Position numbers and translations under genes: made by a program. Under the pieces are notes generated by a model. The model searched no databases. It was not told where the DNA came from and saw nothing but the letters and a program-made list of their open reading frames with translations. From Serratia liquefaciens (GTDB lineage: Bacteria > Pseudomonadota > Gammaproteobacteria > Enterobacterales > Enterobacteriaceae), in assembly GCA_012719855.1 (NCBI GenBank), contig JAAXZN010000059.1, positions 101,352-165,351 of the forward strand: a DNA stretch of 64,000 bases, given 5' to 3'. Position 1 is the first letter of the stretch; each line of letters begins with the position of its first letter. Below are positions 8,567-18,107 of this stretch, piece by piece.

Positions 8567-8867
8567 ATTTCATTCTTCCGCTATCAGGCTGCTTCGCGGC
8601 CGGCCTCTTAGCGTATCTCAGCGGTCACCGAAAATTCCCTTAACCCTCATGTTTGGCGATTAATCGCTGTATTTGCACAGGACCTGAGTTACTGCACACG
8701 AAGATAGCGTTTTTTCTCCAGGGTCAGCTATACTCCTCAGCGGGTTTTCCGTCGTACATAACGCTGCTATCAAAGGTCTGCGCTGGGCAATTTTTATTGC
8801 GCTGGCAGCTGCGCTGCGTGCCAAAACAATTTTTTTCGTATGCCTTAATAAACAGGTGCGAACGCCG

Positions 8868-9848
8868 ATGACGACTATTACGCCCTCCATCAAGCTTAGA
8901 AGCTTTCTCCAGATGGCCCCCTATTTGGCCATGCGGGGCGTATCTTCGTTGGAGTTCTTTCAACGCCTTGGTATTTCGCCAAACATTTTCCAAAACCCCG
9001 ATATCTGGATCCCGCGATCGGCCTGTTTTCGTATTGCCAATGAAATGGCTGCCATCACGCAGGATCCTTTCGGTGGCGCCTATGTGGGGCACCTGACCGA
9101 AATTCGCTCGCTTGGCGTTTGGGGCGAAATGATCATGAACTCAACGAATATCGCCCAGGCCTGTGCGCTGGCTGCAACCCATGCGACCATGCTGCATCAG
9201 GGCGGAGAAGTAAAAATTGTCACCGAAGGCCGCACGACGAAACTTATCCACCAGTTCACCGGGCAATATGAAGCCGATCCGAGGCAATTTATCCTCGGCA
9301 GTTTGGCGGTGCTCAGAAAAGTCCCGCTGATGTCCGGTGAGCCTTCTTCTATCCGTGTCCATATCAAGTCATCGCGGGAAAGGGGGGACGACGCGCTTGA
9401 AGAGTGTCTGGGGCCAAATCTGGTGATGAATTCGAACTACAACATGATTGAATTCGACCGCGATTTGCTCGAGATCTCGCTGAAAAACATCCGCGATGAA
9501 GCCTGGAAAACCACCGAGGCCCTGCGGACGACGGTTGAAACGGCAGGCGCGTTAATCAGGCGGATCGCCGATCCGGAGCAGCCTAAACTTACCGTTATTT
9601 CCAAAAGCATCAGGCTGTCACCGCGAACCTTGCAGCGCCGTCTCAAGTATTGCGGTGTCGAATTCGAAGCCCTGCGTGACGAAACCCGTCGTTGCGAAGC
9701 TCTGCAGCTAATGGCCAGCGGCAAATACTCGGCGACCGAAATTGCCTATATGGTCGGTTACAGCGATCAGGCACACTTTACCCGCGCCTTTAAACGCTGG
9801 ACCGGGAGCACACCGTCGTTCTATCGGTCCGCCACCAAGAAGGGGTGA
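8868..9848 (+). CDS. AraC-family regulator with arabinose-binding-like N-terminal domain
   Basis: 326 residues (ATG at 8868; a GTG lies four codons upstream). The N-terminal two thirds resemble the DUF4011-like arabinose-binding domain of OruR/ArgR-type regulators. The C-terminal AraC DNA-binding domain is clear: SPRTLQRRLKYCGVEFEALR, then YSATEIAYMVGYSDQAHFTRAFKRWTG at about residues 280-310. It precedes the DUF1254, acid phosphatase and outer-membrane genes on the same strand and may control them. A 330-bp gap separates it from the DUF1254 gene. Confidence 0.85.
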   Translation: MTTITPSIKLRSFLQMAPYLAMRGVSSLEFFQRLGISPNIFQNPDIWIPRSACFRIANEMAAITQDPFGGAYVGHLTEIRSLGVWGEMIMNSTNIAQACALAATHATMLHQGGEVKIVTEGRTTKLIHQFTGQYEADPRQFILGSLAVLRKVPLMSGEPSSIRVHIKSSRERGDDALEECLGPNLVMNSNYNMIEFDRDLLEISLKNIRDEAWKTTEALRTTVETAGALIRRIADPEQPKLTVISKSIRLSPRTLQRRLKYCGVEFEALRDETRRCEALQLMASGKYSATEIAYMVGYSDQAHFTRAFKRWTGSTPSFYRSATKKG

Positions 9849-10178
9849 CCGCCGCTTTTTCAGAGCCTGTAAACCCGCCGTAGTTTTCTCACTCCCATCT
9901 TCCTTATGTTTATCTCTCATCGAATTATCCCGCTGTCAGAGCTTGTTACCTACAGCGATCGACAATAGCCAGTAGCAATAAAACCCCGCCGATGAATTTA
10001 GTGTCCCTTACGCCTGCCTGCTTTATCTTTGGCGTCAAATGGCAAGTCTCTTTCGAGGCGTTCTTATACAGTCCGCTAAGACAATTCCTAGCTTCGCTGG
10101 CGATGCGTTCAGAGATCGCAAAATAAGAAAGGATTGGCATTGGGAAACTGTATTAATTCATACCTTCAGGGGGGTTAT

Positions 10179-11201
10179 ATGTCTTATCTATCCACGTCCA
10201 GCGTGGTCGCACTCACATTGGCAACATTGGGAAGTGCGAACGCTCAAGCCGTCGCGGGCGAGGTGATGCCGGTGGGCGTCGATAATTTTATCCGCGCCGA
10301 GTCCGATCTCTATATGGGCAATATGGTGAAGGAGGGGGGCCTGGGACAGTTTGTACATAGCCGCGAACCTGTTGCCATTGACGCGCAAAGTGTCATCCGC
10401 ATGAATCGGGATACGCTTTATTCGAGCGCGGTATTCGATCTCGATGCAGGTCCGGTCACCATCACCTTGCCTGAGGCGGGTGAGAGGTTTATGTCGACGT
10501 TGGTGGTCAACGAAGACCACTATGTCCCCGCCGTCTTTTACGGCGGTGGACATCATACGCTGACCAAAGAAGAGGTGGGGACACGCTACGTTTTTGTCGC
10601 TATTCGAACGCTGGTCGACCCTGCGGATCGCAAAGACGTTGAGCAGGTCCATGCCCTGCAGAATGCCATCAAGGTCAGTCAGGCACAGACAGGAGAATTC
10701 GTCGTGCCAAAATGGGATCCCGTCAGTCAGAAAAAGATGCGCGATGCGCTGCTGGTGCTTGGCGCAACGCTTCCGAACTATAACCAGGCCTTTGGCACCA
10801 AGAGCACGGTGGATCCTATTCAGCATTTGATCGCTACGGCTTCCGGATGGGGCGGTAATCCGAGCAAGGACGCCATCTATCTCGGCGGCGTGATGCCGAA
10901 AAATGATGGGAAAACCGTTTATCGGCTCAAGGTCGGGCAGGTTCCGGTTAAAAGTTTCTGGTCCGTGAGCGTTTATAACGCCGCCGGTTATTTTGAAAAG
11001 AACCCCTATGATGCTTATTCGTTAAATAACCTCACTGCGAAAAAAAGTGATGATGGCTCAATTATGATCCAATTTGGGGGCTGCGACGGCAAGATTGCCA
11101 ACTGTCTGCCGACAATGCCAGGCTGGAATTATACGGTCAGGCTTTATCAGCCCGGCAATGAAATTCTTAATGGTCAATGGCATTTTCCACAACCGCAGTG
11201 A
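10179..11201 (+). CDS. DUF1254/DUF1214 domain protein, secreted
   Basis: 340 residues. The start at 10179 follows a strong AGGGGGG site; the frame extends 15 codons upstream without one. Residues 1-22 look like a signal peptide (ending ANAQA), so the protein is probably periplasmic. The body shows the DUF1254 pattern (IRMNRDTLYSSAVFDLDAGP, residues 80-100) and, near the C-terminus, the DUF1214 pattern (SFWSVSVYNAAGYF, then Y..N..). The biochemical role of these domains is not established. The acid phosphatase gene follows 215 bp downstream on the same strand. Confidence 0.8.
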   Translation: MSYLSTSSVVALTLATLGSANAQAVAGEVMPVGVDNFIRAESDLYMGNMVKEGGLGQFVHSREPVAIDAQSVIRMNRDTLYSSAVFDLDAGPVTITLPEAGERFMSTLVVNEDHYVPAVFYGGGHHTLTKEEVGTRYVFVAIRTLVDPADRKDVEQVHALQNAIKVSQAQTGEFVVPKWDPVSQKKMRDALLVLGATLPNYNQAFGTKSTVDPIQHLIATASGWGGNPSKDAIYLGGVMPKNDGKTVYRLKVGQVPVKSFWSVSVYNAAGYFEKNPYDAYSLNNLTAKKSDDGSIMIQFGGCDGKIANCLPTMPGWNYTVRLYQPGNEILNGQWHFPQPQ

Positions 11202-11416
11202 TCCGTTTGATTTAATTGAGACGGCTAGTTTCTGCGGCTGAAAATAACCGACCCGACAGCGGTGGATTTATAACGCTGCCGGGGCCAAGTATTCATGATT
11301 TGGCTGTTTTGGCGCGGCGGAGAATTCCATTATGAACCGAATAAGACGGTCGGGAATTACCGCAAAGCATTGAGAGCGCAATACCCGCTGCGCATAAACC
11401 GAACCTGGAGGCAACA

Positions 11417-12244
11417 ATGAAAAAACCATGTCATCCCTTATATCTGATCGCGCCGTTAGCCGGTCTGTTGTATTCCGGTATTGCGGCGTCGAATGATACG
11501 GGTCCGGTGATCACGGATCCCCATTTTAAGCTGGCGCCAGGCTACCTGGAGCCCGCCAGCCTACCGGTGCATTTAGCCTTGCTGGGGGCACCGCCAAAAC
11601 CGGACTCTGCGGCCTTCGCACGTGATGAAGAAGCCCGGCGAGCCGCATTGGCTTTACGCGGCAGCGCTCGGGAAAAGCTGGCCGCGACGGATGCCGAGTT
11701 GACGTTCCCGGCCCCGGCTCAGGCGTTTTCGTGCGCGCTGGGCACCGACATCAACCAGAAAAAGACCCCTCATCTTTACTCTATGATGCAGCGCGTGTTG
11801 ACGGATGCCGGTGGATCAACCTATGCCGGAAAGAACGCGTATAACCGTACGCGCCCGTTTGTGCAGCACAACGAGGGAACTTGTCGCAAGGACATGGAAC
11901 CCCTGTTGAGAAATGACGGTTCCTGGCCATCCGGGCACTCGGCGGCGGGTTGGGCATGGGGATTGGTGTTGGCCGAAATCCAGCCTGCACGGTCGACAGA
12001 GCTGTTGGCCCGCGGTTTGGCCTTTGGCCAAAGCCGGGTGATTTGTGATGCGCATTGGCAAAGTGACGTGGATGCGGGCCGCATCATGGGCGCGGCCACG
12101 GTAGCCGTTCTGCATGGCAATCCCGCTTTTATGGCGGATTTGGCTGCCGCGAAGCGCGAGGTGCAGGAGGCAACCAGGGCGAATCTGAAACCTACCGGAT
12201 CCTGCGCGGCTGAACGTGTTGCGCTCTCCCTGAGTATGCATTGA
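11417..12244 (+). CDS. Class A non-specific acid phosphatase, PAP2/PhoN family
   Basis: 275-residue secreted phosphatase. A signal peptide covers about residues 1-25. The three-part PAP2 signature is complete: K139...R146-P147 (KNAYNRTRP), P171-S-G-H-S, and S206-R...H213...D217 (SRVICDAHWQSD), with H213 the expected phospho-nucleophile. GGAGG lies before the ATG. The family hydrolyses many phosphomonoesters in the periplasm. The gene ends seven bases before an outer-membrane protein gene, suggesting joint expression. Since a putative ceramide-phosphate pathway lies downstream, a lipid-related substrate is conceivable but not supported by sequence. Confidence 0.9.
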   Translation: MKKPCHPLYLIAPLAGLLYSGIAASNDTGPVITDPHFKLAPGYLEPASLPVHLALLGAPPKPDSAAFARDEEARRAALALRGSAREKLAATDAELTFPAPAQAFSCALGTDINQKKTPHLYSMMQRVLTDAGGSTYAGKNAYNRTRPFVQHNEGTCRKDMEPLLRNDGSWPSGHSAAGWAWGLVLAEIQPARSTELLARGLAFGQSRVICDAHWQSDVDAGRIMGAATVAVLHGNPAFMADLAAAKREVQEATRANLKPTGSCAAERVALSLSMH

Positions 12245-12251
12245 GAGGGGC

Positions 12252-13058
12252 ATGGTGATGATGAACGGTGACAATATACCAAACAGGTTCGCCACAGGGT
12301 TCCTGCCCGCGGTGCTGTTGATTTCTGGCGTTATGAGCCCCCCGGCAGAGGCGGTTCAACCGTTATCTGCGGGCTATCAGGCGGCAGACGAATGGCAGTT
12401 CACATTCGCGCCTTATGTATGGGCCGCAGGGATCCGGGGAGATATCGGCCATCGGTCGACAGGAACACAATTTATGAAAACCGATTTCTCCGAAATCGCC
12501 CGCGATCTCGATGTGGCGGTGATGGGCATGGGAGAGGCGCGTAAAGGGCCTTACAGCCTGCTGGTGGACTTGATGTACATCGACACCACGACCCGTAACG
12601 ATTTACCCGATAGCATCCCGGCGGATCGCCTGAAAGTGGATAGCAGGACGGTGTCCGGGTTTCTGGGCGGGGGATATACCCTGCTGGAAAAAGGCGGTGG
12701 CCGTCTTGATGCCGCCGGTGGTGCCCGGGTCTGGTACAGCAGTACCCGGTTAACTTTCCAGGGGGGAGGTGCCGGCGGGATATCGGGCAGCGATCGAGCG
12801 ACCTGGGTAGATGCGGTGGCGGGATTGCGCGGGCACTATGCGCTGACGCCGACGGTATGGCTGTCGGCCTGGGGATTGGCCGGGGGTGGGCAGTCCCGAT
12901 TGGACTGGGATGTGGCAGGATTGATGGGGTGGGAGTTTATGTCGGGTTTCTCTGTGGTGGCCGGTTACCGGGCGATGGGGGTCGACTATCGTCATGACGG
13001 CTTCGTGTATGACGTGGTGCAGCAGGGGCCAATATTGGGGGTGAGCGGCAGATTTTAG
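12252..13058 (+). CDS. Outer-membrane beta-barrel protein, unknown role
   Basis: 268 residues (ATGs at 12252, 12258 and 12261 are possible starts). A signal peptide of about 34 residues ends PAEA. The mature part alternates hydrophobic and polar residues, is rich in glycine and aromatic residues (FTFAPYVWAAGIRGDIG, GAGLRGHYALTPTVWLSAWG-like strands) and ends in Phe (GVSGRF), the beta-assembly signal. No enzyme motif is seen. It follows the acid phosphatase by seven bases. Confidence 0.65.
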   Translation: MVMMNGDNIPNRFATGFLPAVLLISGVMSPPAEAVQPLSAGYQAADEWQFTFAPYVWAAGIRGDIGHRSTGTQFMKTDFSEIARDLDVAVMGMGEARKGPYSLLVDLMYIDTTTRNDLPDSIPADRLKVDSRTVSGFLGGGYTLLEKGGGRLDAAGGARVWYSSTRLTFQGGGAGGISGSDRATWVDAVAGLRGHYALTPTVWLSAWGLAGGGQSRLDWDVAGLMGWEFMSGFSVVAGYRAMGVDYRHDGFVYDVVQQGPILGVSGRF

Positions 13059-13496
13059 CAGGGGAAATATAACTATTGATCTGAAGGCTTGTCAGTCTGT
13101 GTACCGCCAAAAATAATTAATTCTATGCAGGGAATGGAAAAGAAAAATATTAATTTAAAAATAATATCACTGTGTCGCTGGCAGAGTGAGTTTCGTTGCG
13201 ATTTTAAATTAGCAGCTTGAATAATTGTTTGTCATTGAATTTTTTTACGAGCCACTTTCACATGTTTAGTGGCTTTTCGGCTGGCTTCTATTTACAGGCA
13301 GAGAATAAGAGGGGTTATTTAAGACAGTGTCAGTAAGGTGAAATCCATTATTAATGGGGTTGGGTAAACTCGGATTTTAATTTTCCATATTTAAAACAAT
13401 AACCGGATGCGGCGCGTCCGGCGCTTATTTTTCGCTTGTCGGAATAGAGGGCGACCAGACCGCGAAACAGACGAGTATTTAAGGAAGAATGACATT
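13059..13496. other. AT-rich intergenic region with a terminator
   Basis: About 440 bp, markedly more AT-rich than its neighbours and without a supported gene. A hairpin AGCCACT (13250-13256) / AGTGGCT (13268-13274) followed by TTT is a plausible terminator of the preceding operon. A promoter for the MipA gene should lie in 13300-13480; I see no clear consensus. Confidence 0.5.
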
Positions 13497-14366
13497 ATGG
13501 CAATTAGCAAAAGAAAGCGGGTCCATGCGTTTTGGTTGATGGCTGCGCTACCCTTGTGTGCAAAGGCAACTGCGCCGGTGGAACAGGCGGTCAGTACCTC
13601 TGTTGTGCCACATTCGGCCGCAAGCGAGGCGATCCCTACCTTTGCGTTGGGGGGCGGGGTAGTGGTCAGCCCGCTGTATGAAGGCTCCTCGCGTTACGCG
13701 GTTTTTCCGTCACTGGTGGCGAAAGCCGTGATGCCGACGGAGAACTGGGGCACGTTCACGGCAGCATTTCCTGAAGGACTGCGGTGGGATCTGCCGAACC
13801 TGTCGACGTTCGGCGTAGCGCTGTTGGTGGGTTATGATCCTGGCCGCAAGGAAAAAATCCGTACCCTGGGTGGTCACAACAGTTACCTGAAGGGAATGGG
13901 GGATCTGGACAACTCAGCGATGGTGGGGGCGGAAGCCTACTGGGGGCTCTCCGCCAGTCGATTGTTTGTTCGCGGCTGGCAAGCGACCCGCAGCCGTGAA
14001 TACGGTGGCGAGGATCTGGGGCACACGGCGTATCTTGAAGCGGGAGCTTCCAGCGCATTGCCGCTGTCTTCTGCGCTGACGCTGGACTCCGCGCTGTACG
14101 GCACCTGGGGTGATAAGGACGACATGATGGCTCACTTTGGGGTGACCGGCGAACAGGCGGCACGTACCGATTTTCGTGAGTATCACACCGGTGGGGGCAT
14201 GCGGGATGTGACGCTCAAAACCGGTCTGACCTGGCAACTGCAACCTCATCTGGCCTTGCAGGGCGGAATGAAGCTCTACGCCCTGACCGCAGGGGCACGC
14301 CGCAGCCCATTGACCGATAACAGCGTCGGCGCAGGCTTTTACCTGAATGCCCTGTATCAATTCTGA
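13497..14366 (+). CDS. MipA/OmpV-family outer-membrane protein
   Basis: 289 residues from the ATG at 13497 (AAGGA about ten bases upstream; the longer frame lacks a site). A signal peptide ends near residue 25. The sequence carries the family pattern GGGVVVSPLYEGSSRYAVFPSL, then FGVALLVGYDPGRKE, and ends in Phe (GAGFYLNALYQF). Family members are barrel proteins; MipA of E. coli was proposed as a scaffold for murein enzymes. It converges on lptG2 across a shared terminator. Confidence 0.85.
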   Translation: MAISKRKRVHAFWLMAALPLCAKATAPVEQAVSTSVVPHSAASEAIPTFALGGGVVVSPLYEGSSRYAVFPSLVAKAVMPTENWGTFTAAFPEGLRWDLPNLSTFGVALLVGYDPGRKEKIRTLGGHNSYLKGMGDLDNSAMVGAEAYWGLSASRLFVRGWQATRSREYGGEDLGHTAYLEAGASSALPLSSALTLDSALYGTWGDKDDMMAHFGVTGEQAARTDFREYHTGGGMRDVTLKTGLTWQLQPHLALQGGMKLYALTAGARRSPLTDNSVGAGFYLNALYQF

Positions 14367-14384
14367 GTCTGTCTCTGGTTGAAT

Positions 14385-14423
14385 CCTGTCCCTCACCATC
14401 CTCGGGGTGGACTGAGGGACAGG
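14385..14423. terminator. Bidirectional terminator hairpin between mipA-like gene and lptG2
   Basis: CCTGTCCCTCA (14385-14395) pairs perfectly with TGAGGGACAGG (14413-14423) around a 17-base loop, between two convergent stop codons. No strong T-run. Confidence 0.55.
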
Positions 14424-14425
14424 CC

Positions 14426-15505
14426 CTAGTGTTGTTTATCGAAGCGGTAAACCAACGCTAAAGCGGCCAGTAACAGCAACAGCGGTGGGGCAAGCGTCGT
14501 GAGTGGGACATTGAGCGAAAACAGCAGCCCGAGGTTGAGGATAATCTGGTAGATAATGTAGGTGAGCAACCCCACGATCACCCCTACGGCTAAACGGCTG
14601 CCTAGCCCGGGTGCGCGAGGAATACTGAAGGTGAAGGGGATGGCCAATAAAATCATCGCCAGCACCAACAGGGGGCGGCCCAATTTTTGCCATAATGCGA
14701 TCCGATACTCGGTGCTGGGTTGCTGCGAACTTTGCAGGTAGGTGATGTACTGCTTCAACTGTTTGATGGAGAAGCTGTCGGCAGGCAAGGTCAGCCCTTT
14801 CAGGTTCATTCCGGCAAAAAGGGATTGCCAGAGCAAAGTATCCTGGGTTTGTACGCTCTCTTTTTTGTTGTCCCATTTTTTCTGCATAACTTTATGCAGC
14901 GTCCACAGTCCGTTATCGGCCGTGGTGGCTGTCTCCGCATACACATAGGACTCCAGCGACAGGTCGTCTTGGTAGCGGAAAATCTCAATCCCGACGGGTT
15001 GGCTATGCTCGTCCAGAGATTTCATGGTAACAAATTCATTGTCCTTTCGGGCCCACAGGGCGTTCCCCGTATCCGTGGCATTACCGGTTTTTGCCAGGGC
15101 GCCGTCTTTAAGCTGCAATGCGCGCTGCTGCAGAGGGGAAGCTACCCACTCATCGAGCGCGCCTAACGACAGGTTGATAAACAGGCCGGCGTAGAGCGTG
15201 ACCAGAGCAATGCGGAGAATTGAAAAACCGGCGGTGCGGATTGCCGTTAACTCAAGGTTTTTAGACATCTGGCCAAGCCCGATGATGCCGCCAAGCAGCG
15301 CGATAAAGGGGCCGAGATCCACCAGGCTTCGGGGTAATGTCATCAACACTACCAGTAATGCCTGGTTCCAATGGTAGCCGTTAGGGGTGACGTCCTCGAG
15401 CTCGTTGATCAGATTAAAGGTGGTAAACAAGGGGATTAACAATCCGGCCGCGGCGGCAAACCCGATAAAGAGATTACGGATCAAATAACGGCTGAAAATG
15501 TTCAT
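14426..15505 (-). CDS. LptG paralogue, lipid-extracting permease subunit
   Basis: 359-residue inner-membrane protein of the LptF/LptG (YjgP/YjgQ) family. Three hydrophobic helices precede, and three follow, a periplasmic beta-jellyroll-like domain (about residues 130-260, containing LWARKDNEFVTMKSLDE and GIEIFRYQDD). The N-terminal LELTAIRTAGFS is the coupling region of the family. It overlaps the lptF paralogue by four bases. The housekeeping lptFG normally lies beside pepA, which is absent here, so this is an additional pair. No LptB-like ATPase is encoded nearby, so it may use the cell's LptB. Its place in a sphingolipid locus suggests a lipid cargo other than LPS. Confidence 0.85.
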   Translation of the reverse strand: MNIFSRYLIRNLFIGFAAAAGLLIPLFTTFNLINELEDVTPNGYHWNQALLVVLMTLPRSLVDLGPFIALLGGIIGLGQMSKNLELTAIRTAGFSILRIALVTLYAGLFINLSLGALDEWVASPLQQRALQLKDGALAKTGNATDTGNALWARKDNEFVTMKSLDEHSQPVGIEIFRYQDDLSLESYVYAETATTADNGLWTLHKVMQKKWDNKKESVQTQDTLLWQSLFAGMNLKGLTLPADSFSIKQLKQYITYLQSSQQPSTEYRIALWQKLGRPLLVLAMILLAIPFTFSIPRAPGLGSRLAVGVIVGLLTYIIYQIILNLGLLFSLNVPLTTLAPPLLLLLAALALVYRFDKQH

Positions 15506-16572
15506 CGGAAGGGCTTCCGCAGCAGGGAAAAATCGCGGGCGATCAGGATTAGCATCCCGGCCAGCATCAGCATCGGCACCAGCCAGACGCCCGGCGTGGT
15601 TGGGAGGGTTCCGTTAGCGACCAATGTCCGACAGATATTTCCGCCATAAAAAATGGCGGTAAACAGCAGGGTCAGGGGCAGCAAGGTGGCATAACGTCCC
15701 TGACGAGGTTTGATGCGGCTAAAGGGGATCGCCAATAGCACCATCAGCAGGGTCGTGACGCCGCGGCTTTCTCGCCATTGCAATTCCGCCCGGTCTGCGG
15801 GATCCGATGAGCGTGACAATTCCCCCAGGGAAGCTGATTTGCGCTTCACTTCCAGGCTTTCGATAAAGGGCTTCAGCGATATTTTGAAGTTATTGTAATT
15901 CTGCATGTTGTCATCGGTCCCTTTACGCTCCAGCACGTAGGCCGTGCCCGTTTTCAGTATCACTGAGGGGCTTGAGGGCGAAGGATCTATGACCTCGACG
16001 GAATGAGCCCGATAGAGACTGGTATTATTGGCCGAGCGTGAATAAATCAGTGCATCCGTCAGGTGGTTTGAGGTCGGGTCAATGCGCGAGGCCATGATCA
16101 TTCGGCCGCTGCCGTTAACGTTAAACTTGTTCGCCTGCAGATGGCTGACATCCAGCACCGATTGCGACTGGCGTTCCAACTGATAAATGTTGCCGTACGC
16201 CCAAGGTCTGCCATACAGGGACAAAAGGGTGACAAACAGCGCCAGCGGAATGGCGAGCACCAACACCGCTTTGTACAGCCGCCATGGGCTGGCGCCTGAG
16301 GCGTGAATGGCGGTGATTTCACAATCGCTGTAGAGCTGCCCCAGCGCCACGGCGACGGAAACATACAGGCCTACCGGCAGCAGCATCTCCAGGGCAATCA
16401 ATATTTTATAGCAGACAACGTCGAATACGATGTGCAGCGCCAGTGTCCCGTTGGCGGCCTCGGTGAGATAGCGCTGGGCCGAATAACTGGCAAACATGAA
16501 AATCAGAAAACCCACGATGATCATCACCAATCGGCGGATTTCCACCATGATATAGCGCTCAATCAACACCAT
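15502..16572 (-). CDS. LptF paralogue, lipid-extracting permease subunit
   Basis: 356 residues; partner of the LptG paralogue (stop and start overlap as ATGA). It has the family layout of three membrane helices, a periplasmic domain (about residues 115-255) and three more helices. Conserved features include YSDCEITAIHASGASPWRL (coupling region) and RAELQWRESRGVTT...RIKPRQGRYATLLP, which closely matches the LptF C-terminal region. A 70-bp gap separates it from the upstream YtfJ-like gene, so lptF2G2 are probably the last genes of the minus-strand export operon. Confidence 0.87.
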   Translation of the reverse strand: MVLIERYIMVEIRRLVMIIVGFLIFMFASYSAQRYLTEAANGTLALHIVFDVVCYKILIALEMLLPVGLYVSVAVALGQLYSDCEITAIHASGASPWRLYKAVLVLAIPLALFVTLLSLYGRPWAYGNIYQLERQSQSVLDVSHLQANKFNVNGSGRMIMASRIDPTSNHLTDALIYSRSANNTSLYRAHSVEVIDPSPSSPSVILKTGTAYVLERKGTDDNMQNYNNFKISLKPFIESLEVKRKSASLGELSRSSDPADRAELQWRESRGVTTLLMVLLAIPFSRIKPRQGRYATLLPLTLLFTAIFYGGNICRTLVANGTLPTTPGVWLVPMLMLAGMLILIARDFSLLRKPFR

Positions 16573-16642
16573 AAGTTATAGACATCCCTTATTATCAAAC
16601 GCATGTTTTCCGGAAGAAGGCCGGCTTTCAGTCTGTTTTTCA

Positions 16643-17221
16643 TCATGATTGATCATCGCTAATCAGCTTTTGCAGCAGTGCGATGACATGATTAACCTCA
16701 TCAGGGGTCAGAGCACCGTCTTTTGCCCATTGGACGCGGCCTTGTTTATCCAGCACCAAAATGGTTGAGCTCTCTTCTGGCAGTTGCCAGGCTTGACGCA
16801 CCAGCCCATCGCTATCGACGATAAATTGCGCCCAGGGATAATGCCTTTTGTTTTTCTCAATTTTGCCGCGGACGAAAAAACCGCTGCCGGGGATCGCATC
16901 GTCAGTATTGACGATGGTGGTGGGCTGAAAACGGTCGTTTGGAAAGTTTGCCTCTTTGACGGCGGTAATCAGCATCGAGTTCTTCTTTTTGGCCGAGGTG
17001 CGACCGGCGATGCACTGGATGACCCGCACTTTCCCTGCCAGTTCTGCACTGTTCCATTTTTTATAGCTGAAAGTGTCATTTTCCAGCAGCAACTCACCCC
17101 GATCGGCGATGGCAACCGGTACGACAGGCTTGCCCTGAACAAAATTATGCGCTGATGCCATCAGTGGCAACAGCAACAGTGACAAGGGCAGTAATCTGCG
17201 TAGCATCATGAACATAACCAT
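16643..17221 (-). CDS. YtfJ-family periplasmic protein
   Basis: 192 residues. An N-terminal signal peptide ends near ASA (residue 24). The body has the YtfJ/HI0045 pattern: AGKVRVIQCIAGRTSAKKKN, then FPNDRFQPTTIVNTDDAIPGSGFFV, and STILVLDKQGRVQWAKDGALTPDEV, a thioredoxin-like fold without a CXXC pair. The function of this family is unknown. Its place between the flippase/unknown gene and lptF2G2 suggests a periplasmic accessory in the same pathway (inference). Confidence 0.75.
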   Translation of the reverse strand: MVMFMMLRRLLPLSLLLLPLMASAHNFVQGKPVVPVAIADRGELLLENDTFSYKKWNSAELAGKVRVIQCIAGRTSAKKKNSMLITAVKEANFPNDRFQPTTIVNTDDAIPGSGFFVRGKIEKNKRHYPWAQFIVDSDGLVRQAWQLPEESSTILVLDKQGRVQWAKDGALTPDEVNHVIALLQKLISDDQS

Positions 17222-17270
17222 AATTTATCAGTGGCTGCGACCGGGGAACGGCAATTTCCCCGAGTAACAG

Positions 17271-18107
17271 TTACATAGGATAACGCTCGAGAAGTAACTC
17301 CAGGCGTTGGCGGATATCGACATCCAGCATGGTGGGTTCGTCATAGGATTTCCCCCCAGCCAGCTTGTCCGCCACCATCACATCATGACGATCGCCCATT
17401 AGCCCGTTAATCGCGGCCAGGAATCTGGAGATCTGCAGAGCCTCGCGGTTGCCTGGATCTATCGATCTTAGCGTGTCATAGAACGAGACCTGTTGGCTGA
17501 CGATTTTCCGCACGTCGTGGAACTGCTTTCCCGTGAGTTCTGGATTCACAATCAGCTCCTGGAGTGCGCGCATTTGCTCCTGACGGTAGGCAATAAAATC
17601 ACTCTCGGTTTCTAACTGAATATGCTGCAAAGCATAATTCACCAGCGACCAGACCGGCCTGCTCAGCAGCAGCCGAAGAAGATTGCCGTACAATTTCAGG
17701 TTCTGTTGGTTGCCATTGCGAAACGCATCCTGAAAATGGCCGAGCACCACGGTGGTGGTGTGAAAAAGGCGGCCGGCACTGTGTTTTTTGCTGTAAAGAC
17801 GCTGGGCAAAGCGTAAATGTTTATAGCGCGCGCGAATATATTTGTAGCGCATGCGCGTCGCGGCGGGTAAGTCTGAATCTTTAAGAAAATCATTCACTAA
17901 GCCCAGGAGTTCTCGCCGGGTAAAACCGTCCTGCCAAAACTGCAGGCACAGGGCGTAATTATCCTGAATGCTCTCATATGAGCATTGCAAATCAATATGT
18001 TGTGGCAAACTGATATTTGCATCAACAATGTCATCCGTCTCTACGGCAATAAACAGTAACTGCGTAGTTTCAGCAGAGAATTTTTTCCCGTTGCTGCTAT
18101 TCATCAT
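17271..18107 (-). CDS. Unknown helical protein, possible CHAD-like domain
   Basis: 278 residues, predicted soluble and mostly helical, rich in Arg/Lys and His. The C-terminal third contains FHDVRKIVSQQVSFYDTLRS and INGLMGDRHDVMVADKL, which faintly recall the two signature helices of CHAD domains (basic, phosphate-binding). I am not sure of this. Its ATG overlaps the flippase stop (ATGA), so the two are translationally coupled. A CHAD-like fold, if real, would suit a phosphate-bearing lipid or polyphosphate partner. Confidence 0.45.
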   Translation of the reverse strand: MMNSSNGKKFSAETTQLLFIAVETDDIVDANISLPQHIDLQCSYESIQDNYALCLQFWQDGFTRRELLGLVNDFLKDSDLPAATRMRYKYIRARYKHLRFAQRLYSKKHSAGRLFHTTTVVLGHFQDAFRNGNQQNLKLYGNLLRLLLSRPVWSLVNYALQHIQLETESDFIAYRQEQMRALQELIVNPELTGKQFHDVRKIVSQQVSFYDTLRSIDPGNREALQISRFLAAINGLMGDRHDVMVADKLAGGKSYDEPTMLDVDIRQRLELLLERYPM

